Assembly (NCBI RefSeq): GCF_945859705.1
Contig: NC_079134.1
Location: forward strand, 67,452,625-67,516,624
From: Episyrphus balteatus
Taxonomy: Eukaryota > Arthropoda > Insecta > Diptera > Syrphidae
Direction of reading: 5' to 3'
DNA: 64,000 nucleotides
Shown: positions 63,346 to 64,000 of the stretch, piece after piece
How positions within the stretch are numbered: the first letter of the stretch is position 1
Layout of the letters: each line of letters starts with the position of its first letter
Program-made: the position numbers and the translations under genes
The notes under the pieces: model-generated
Told to the model about the DNA's origin: nothing
Databases searched by the model: none
The model's input: only the letters and a program-made list of their open reading frames with translations

Positions 63346-64000
63346 TAAAGGCTAAACGCTTGCAAATTCTCCTTTTTTTCATCTTTGACGACGCTTTTAA
63401 ATGTAGTGTTTGTGTCTTTCACGACTAGTTCCCCTTCATCAAGAGGTTAAAATGCTATCAGGAAGAGTAAGTCTATGTTTAGGATTAGCTTCATGATGCT
63501 TCTCGAAGAAAGCATGAACATTGTTCCCATCGTCGAGGTTTGAGTCAAAAAACTTAATTTGTATTTTAGATCATTTTTAAATTGTATGGAACATTTGTTT
63601 ATCTTCAATTCATACAGAATAATTATTAACATATTCAATTCGTGATTTTTATATAAAAAAAAATCCATTTTTATAAATTTTTAATTTTTTTAAAGATTTG
63701 ACCTTGTCCTAGAAATGTTGAAAATTTTTAAGGATAGCAAAAATTAGCATGAAAACTTTACATTTCCACAAAGTAAAATATTAGGCGTGTTTTTTTGGCA
63801 CAGCTATCTCTATCTGCAGTGGGAGCTTCCATGTATTACAAATACAACACCCAGCTGCGGATAAAACTTAAACTTAAATCTGGCTGCGGATAAGAAATTG
63901 ACATTTTTTCGAGTATCGATACTCGATCGGAGAAAATTTCGGATAATCGGATAACTCGAGAGTCTCGAAGGCTATGTTCGCAGAGTGCAACGCAATTTAG
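63346..64000. other. No gene recognised
   Basis: AT-rich to 63780, then a GC-richer part. The palindrome cgagtatcgatactcg (63919-63934) is the only notable short structure. The window ends before any element boundary. Confidence 0.4.

Noticed and set aside
1..64000. CRISPR array, prophage or bacterial defence system
   Set aside because: No regularly spaced short repeats with unique spacers, no operons or bacterial genes. All repeats fit eukaryotic transposons or satellites.

Overview
The window is AT-rich animal DNA that looks like repeat-dense intergenic or heterochromatic sequence of an insect, most likely a fly. The evidence is the mix of element families: two BEL/Pao LTR retrotransposons, Jockey/CR1-like, RTE-like and RNase H-bearing (LOA/I-like) LINEs, a Tc1 transposon, hAT-, piggyBac-, pogo- and Harbinger-like non-autonomous elements, a tRNA-derived SINE and many long foldback repeats. 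The species cannot be named from the sequence. I found no convincing host gene, no complete tRNA or rRNA gene, no CRISPR array and no bacterial operon. Every protein that could be recognised is transposon-encoded, and nearly all are broken.

Layout. 1-3.8 kb: front half of a BEL/Pao element on the minus strand (gag, protease, damaged RT), running off the left edge. 3.8-22.5 kb: a field of short non-autonomous elements. Several have exact boundaries and target-site duplications (6379-6760, 7127-8229, 9997-10257, 15452-15687, 19761-20428). The field also holds a SINE, a 5'-truncated RTE-like LINE inserted in a MITE, a Jockey-like 3' fragment, and a gene fragment of unknown function at 17.8-18.6 kb. 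22.5-27.1 kb: nested foldback elements. 27.2-58.5 kb: one minus-strand LINE whose C-terminal part (27.25-27.89 kb) and RT part (56.4-56.7 kb) lie on either side of a 28.5-kb block. That block has inverted termini and TA on both sides.

Inside the 28.5-kb block are hairpins up to 1.5 kb long, a TTAA-flanked piggyBac-like MITE, a ~130-bp satellite, a CR1-like LINE fragment, and a plus-strand LINE (39.4-53.6 kb). The plus-strand LINE was split by an 8.9-kb BEL/Pao element (41227-50161, duplication aatcg) and again by a 1.6-kb Tc1 element (51053-52664) that landed in its RT active-site codons. The BEL/Pao gag was itself split by a 1.3-kb foldback. 58.5-64 kb: a 141-bp tandem repeat, an RNase H-bearing LINE on the minus strand (59.3-63.0 kb), and a second satellite of the ~130-bp type.

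The elements do not form a pathway. They are layers of insertion whose relative order can be read from who interrupts whom. Three empty sites for MITEs found elsewhere in the window support the boundaries independently. The least explained sequences are the long perfect or near-perfect palindromes, the hAT-like element packed with TATCGATA motifs, the SINE, and the unknown protein fragment at 17.8-18.6 kb.
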